7,197 bases of DNA from Bacteroidales bacterium 45-6 (GTDB taxonomy: Bacteria > Bacteroidota > Bacteroidia > Bacteroidales > Dysgonomonadaceae). This document shows positions 6,218 through 7,197 of this stretch, piece after piece. The translations under genes and the position numbers were made by a program. The first letter of the stretch is position 1; each line of letters opens with the position of its first letter. The notes below the pieces were generated by a model, which had not been told where the DNA came from, searched no databases, and was given only the letters and a program-made list of their open reading frames with translations. The stretch covers positions 1 to 7,197 of the forward strand of contig MKRS01000523.1 in assembly GCA_001897035.1 (NCBI GenBank). The letters are read 5' to 3'.

Positions 6218-7197
6218 TTATTTCTGCAATTTCAATTCCTGGATCAACCGGGGACATTTCATCATCTTGTCGATGGTGTAAAGCACGTATCGGATGTCCA
6301 CGCTAATGGTGCGCTGCACGCGGGGTTCGAAGACGATGTCACCGCTCAGGGCTTCCCAGTTTCCATCGAAAGCCAGTCCGATCAGCTCGGCCTTGCCATT
6401 GAAAACAGGGCTTCCCGAATTTCCACCGGTGATGTCGTTGTTGGAGAGGAAACAAGTATATAGCGAGCCATTCTGTCCATATTGGCCAAAATCCTTGCTT
6501 TCAAGCGTTTTCACAATATAATCCTGGAGGTCAAATTCCGGGTTATTGTGATCTACTTTTGCCAGAACGCCTTCGGAAGTTGTTTGAAAATTATACTGTA
6601 CGGCATCCGCGGGGCTGTATCCGCCCACTGAGCCATAGCTCAATCGCTGAGTGAAATTCGCATCCGGCGAATAGGCCTTATCGGGATTCATGGCCTGCAA
6701 GCCTGCCATGAACAGGCGTTCGCCTTTTTGAATATCATCGTCGGACTGATTGGCCTTTGCCTGAAGCGCCATACGGATTTCCTGCACCGACAATGCCAGT
6801 TCCACAGCTGGATCTTTCATCAAGTCTTGATCCTTTTTCTTTTTCACGGCATCCAGCACTTTGTCCAAGTCAGTGAAAGCCGTTTTCGAGAACAACCAGT
6901 CGGCATACTTGTTGTAGTCGCCTTTGAATTTCTTTTGGATCGTTTTGTAAACGTCCGGAAGGTATTCTGCGGGAACACGGTCGGCGTACAATTTCAAGAG
7001 GACAGGAGTCAGCTTCTTGTCCAACGACGGCTCGTAGTCTTTGTACTGCCCTTCCAGCAATGCCTTCAGGTTTTGTATCTGCTCGTCTTTGTTCTCGCCT
7101 TTGAGCGCAAGCACGGATCCGCCAAACCGGGCTATCTCAATTCCTCCGGTAAAGGTTTCATTGAAATACGTCCTCGCCTTTTCGGTGTTTGAAGAAC
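6218..7197 (-). CDS. dpp7: Dipeptidyl-peptidase 7 (peptidase family S46), C-terminal part, 5' end outside window
   Basis: This exported (periplasmic or surface) serine exopeptidase removes dipeptides from oligopeptide N-termini and supports growth on peptides. The fragment holds the last 325 residues, a little under half of a typical S46 protein of about 710, and is open at the right edge. The first part, with F-N-E-T-F-T-G-G-I-E and long charged helical stretches, is the helical domain plus the return to the protease fold. The nucleophile is the Ser in G-G-N-S-G-S-P-V (fragment residue 260, bases 6418-6416). Eighteen residues later, F-D-G-N-W-E places Gly where DPP11 has the Arg that binds Asp/Glu side chains, so DPP7-type specificity for hydrophobic P1 residues is expected. 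The C-terminus P-R-L-I-Q-E-L-K-L also resembles DPP7. The catalytic His and Asp lie outside the window. The GTG at 7114 is internal, not a start. Confidence 0.93.
   Translation of the reverse strand, partial: SSNTEKARTYFNETFTGGIEIARFGGSVLALKGENKDEQIQNLKALLEGQYKDYEPSLDKKLTPVLLKLYADRVPAEYLPDVYKTIQKKFKGDYNKYADWLFSKTAFTDLDKVLDAVKKKKDQDLMKDPAVELALSVQEIRMALQAKANQSDDDIQKGERLFMAGLQAMNPDKAYSPDANFTQRLSYGSVGGYSPADAVQYNFQTTSEGVLAKVDHNNPEFDLQDYIVKTLESKDFGQYGQNGSLYTCFLSNNDITGGNSGSPVFNGKAELIGLAFDGNWEALSGDIVFEPRVQRTISVDIRYVLYTIDKMMKCPRLIQELKLQK

Overview
This 7.2 kb window looks like ordinary chromosomal core from a member of the Bacteroidota, most likely the order Bacteroidales. Four things point there: an S46 dipeptidyl-peptidase of DPP7 type; a long (485-residue) RodA encoded just after PBP2; promoters matching the Bacteroides consensus (TTTG at about -33, TAnnTTTG at about -7) upstream of dnaN and of a toxin-antitoxin operon; and start codons preceded by A-rich stretches without clear Shine-Dalgarno sites. 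Family and genus cannot be fixed from the window.

Left part (1-2525, + strand): the C-terminal half of mrdA (PBP2, elongation transpeptidase), open at the left window edge, followed 38 bp later by rodA (SEDS glycosyltransferase). Together they are the peptidoglycan polymerase and cross-linker pair of the rod-elongation machinery, and they probably form the end of an mre/mrd operon whose upstream part lies outside the window.

Middle part (2549-5406, - strand): reading right to left, a Cof-type HAD phosphatase, then dnaN (beta sliding clamp) with its own good promoter, then a DEDDh 3'-5' exonuclease related to Pol III epsilon. The exonuclease probably shares the dnaN transcript and ends 23 bp from the end of the convergent rodA.

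Right part (5512-7197, - strand): a compact type II toxin-antitoxin operon with a YoeB-like mRNA interferase. Its antitoxin appears to be a ribbon-helix-helix protein rather than the usual YefM. The operon has its own promoter overlapped by a perfect inverted repeat. It is separated by a strong intrinsic terminator from the C-terminal 325 residues of a DPP7 peptidase that runs off the right edge.

I see no phage, insertion sequence, CRISPR array, tRNA or rRNA, and no gene-free stretch longer than 128 bp. The items most worth a second look are the YoeB/RHH pairing with its operator, a Cys/His cluster around the PBP2 active site, and the clamp-exonuclease pair. I found no convincing sign of a wholly undescribed system.
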